Assembly: GCA_003246265.1 (NCBI GenBank)
Contig: QKAU01000071.1
Coordinates: 1-43,884, forward strand
Source: Kiritimatiellales bacterium
Lineage (GTDB): Bacteria; Verrucomicrobiota; Kiritimatiellia; Kiritimatiellales; Pontiellaceae
Reading direction: 5' to 3'
Length of the DNA stretch: 43,884 nucleotides
The notes under the pieces: model-generated
The model's database searches: none
Told to the model about the DNA's origin: nothing
What the model saw: the letters and a program-made list of their open reading frames with translations, nothing else
Program-made: the position numbers and the translations under genes
Shown: positions 42,832 through 43,884 of the stretch, piece by piece
Position numbering within the stretch: position 1 is the first letter of the stretch
Layout of the letters: every line of letters starts with the position of its first letter

Positions 42832-43884
42832 ATGGATAGATACATCGCTTTATTGGCCGGCCTGATCCTGGTCGGCGGTGCCGAGGCGGTCATCGTGGCC
42901 GGGGGGGATGGGGCGCAAAACACGAACGCCCCCGCAGGGGGGCAGGGGTGGGACTATGTCGGGCGGATCGACAAGCCCGGCGTCTATTCCAGCGTAACCT
43001 ACGTCTCGAACAACTGGTGCGTGACGGCCTACCATATCAAGCAGCTGGACAATCCCGTTGCCGTCCTGCTGGGCGGGGCTTCCTATCCGATCGATCCCAA
43101 CAGCTGGAAGCGGCTGACCAACAGCGTGGGCGGCAATGCCGACCTGGCCATGTTCCGGGTCGTGGGCGGCGTCGGCCTTGCCGGGCTGAAGGTCCGCTCC
43201 GCCGCCACCCTGCCCGGTTCGTCGCTGACGATGATCGGCAACGGCCGCAACCGGCAACCCGCAGAGACCCATTGGAGTGCGTTGTGGGCGGAGGTCGTTC
43301 CGCCTCCCCCTTCCCCCTACAGCGGCTACAAGTGGGCTGCGGGCGCGACCAAGCGTTGGGGCACCAACACCAAGGACGCCAATGTGGGACTGGTCGACGA
43401 CGGTTTCGGCATTACCGACATGTTCAGCTCGGATTTCGACGATGCCGGAGGGAGCGAGGCGCAGGGGGCGCTCTACGATTCCGGCGGCGGGGTCTTCTAC
43501 AACAACGGCGGCAACTGGGAGCTTGCGGGCATCATGCTCCTGGTGCTCGGCTACGTGAACCAGCCCGGCGAAGCGTCGGTCTACGGCAACCTGACCTACA
43601 TGGCCGACCTGGGTTTCTATGCCGCCCAGATGGCCGTCGTGGCGCAGATCGACGACATCGACGGCGACGGGATCCCCGATGCGTGGGAATATGCGAACAG
43701 CGGTTCCACGACCGGCGTGCTGGCATCCTTGGACCAGGATGGCGACGGGTTTACCGGGGAGCAGGAGTGGGTGGCCGACACGGTGCCGACCAACGGGGAT
43801 TCCTACCCCGCCATCTCCGGCCTCAGCACGGCCGGCAGCCTGGTCTTTGCCAGCTCGACGAACCGGGAGTACCAGATCGAGCAC
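42832..43884 (+). CDS. Exported trypsin-like (S1) protease with Ca-binding C-terminus (3' end cut by window)
   Basis: At least 351 residues; the frame is open to the last base. A signal peptide (YIALLAGLILVGGAEA) precedes a chymotrypsin-fold domain with His68 in VTAYHI (the usual TAAH has Tyr for the second Ala), Asp104 in NADLAMF and Ser217 in YDSGGGVF, where the usual GDSGGP has lost its proline. After the protease come Ca loops (DIDGDGIPDAWE, DQDGDGFTGEQEW) and the beginning of the terminal module shared with the proteases at 2090-11639 (NREYQIEH at the edge). It is divergent from cmoA. Activity is likely but not certain given the altered motifs. Confidence 0.85.
   Translation, partial: MDRYIALLAGLILVGGAEAVIVAGGDGAQNTNAPAGGQGWDYVGRIDKPGVYSSVTYVSNNWCVTAYHIKQLDNPVAVLLGGASYPIDPNSWKRLTNSVGGNADLAMFRVVGGVGLAGLKVRSAATLPGSSLTMIGNGRNRQPAETHWSALWAEVVPPPPSPYSGYKWAAGATKRWGTNTKDANVGLVDDGFGITDMFSSDFDDAGGSEAQGALYDSGGGVFYNNGGNWELAGIMLLVLGYVNQPGEASVYGNLTYMADLGFYAAQMAVVAQIDDIDGDGIPDAWEYANSGSTTGVLASLDQDGDGFTGEQEWVADTVPTNGDSYPAISGLSTAGSLVFASSTNREYQIEH

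Overview
The window is a GC-rich (roughly 60-65 %) stretch of a diderm bacterial chromosome. The complete tolQ-tolR-tolA-tolB-pal set shows an outer membrane. A PEP-CTERM protein, many exported proteins with thrombospondin-3-like Ca-binding repeats and a shared C-terminal module, and FG-GAP proteins suggest the PVC superphylum, most likely a marine Kiritimatiellota/Verrucomicrobiota member. That placement is an inference from style, not from a marker search. No rRNA, tRNA, CRISPR array or insertion sequence was recognised, and no gene-free stretch exceeds 300 bases (the longest is about 279, at 4232-4510).

Layout. (1) 1-2031: the 3' part of pheT. (2) 2090-13563: a block of exported proteins on the + strand: three paralogous KP-43-like subtilases, a metzincin inserted between the first and second, a purple-acid-phosphatase-like enzyme and a small exported protein. 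The four proteases end in the same Ca-binding plus beta-rich C-terminal module, and a cut-off trypsin-like protease at the right end (42832-43884) carries it too. (3) 13659-20875: tetrapyrrole genes on the - strand: a SirC-HemA fusion, and a HemC-CobA-HemD fusion whose stop overlaps the start of a DinG-type Fe-S helicase. A beta-propeller-like exported protein lies between them on the other strand. (4) 21041-24755: the Tol-Pal envelope operon, closed by a clear intrinsic terminator. (5) 24801-28355: a membrane protein with two degenerate GGDEF domains, pdxJ and a bifunctional NAD(P)HX repair enzyme. (6) 28371-32888, - strand: pheS, a phosphofructokinase, a pirin and a photolyase. (7) 33024-38623, - strand: a compact five-gene cluster (HtrA-like protease, two large exported proteins of unknown role, a lipoprotein, a small membrane protein). 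(8) 38729-42682, - strand: avtA, a PEP-CTERM protein and the overlapping cmoA-cmoB pair for tRNA wobble-uridine modification.

How the genes fit together. The protease block looks like an extracellular protein-degrading set whose members are exported and displayed or retained by one common C-terminal module. The tetrapyrrole fusions put glutamyl-tRNA reductase, hydroxymethylbilane synthase, uroporphyrinogen-III synthase, its methyltransferase and precorrin-2 dehydrogenase on two polypeptides, pointing to a siroheme/cobalamin-type branch. The most unusual point is that the HemC part stops at the domain 2/3 boundary and lacks the cofactor-carrying cysteine domain, while HemA lacks most of its dimerisation domain. 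The least understood candidate system is the 33024-38623 cluster.
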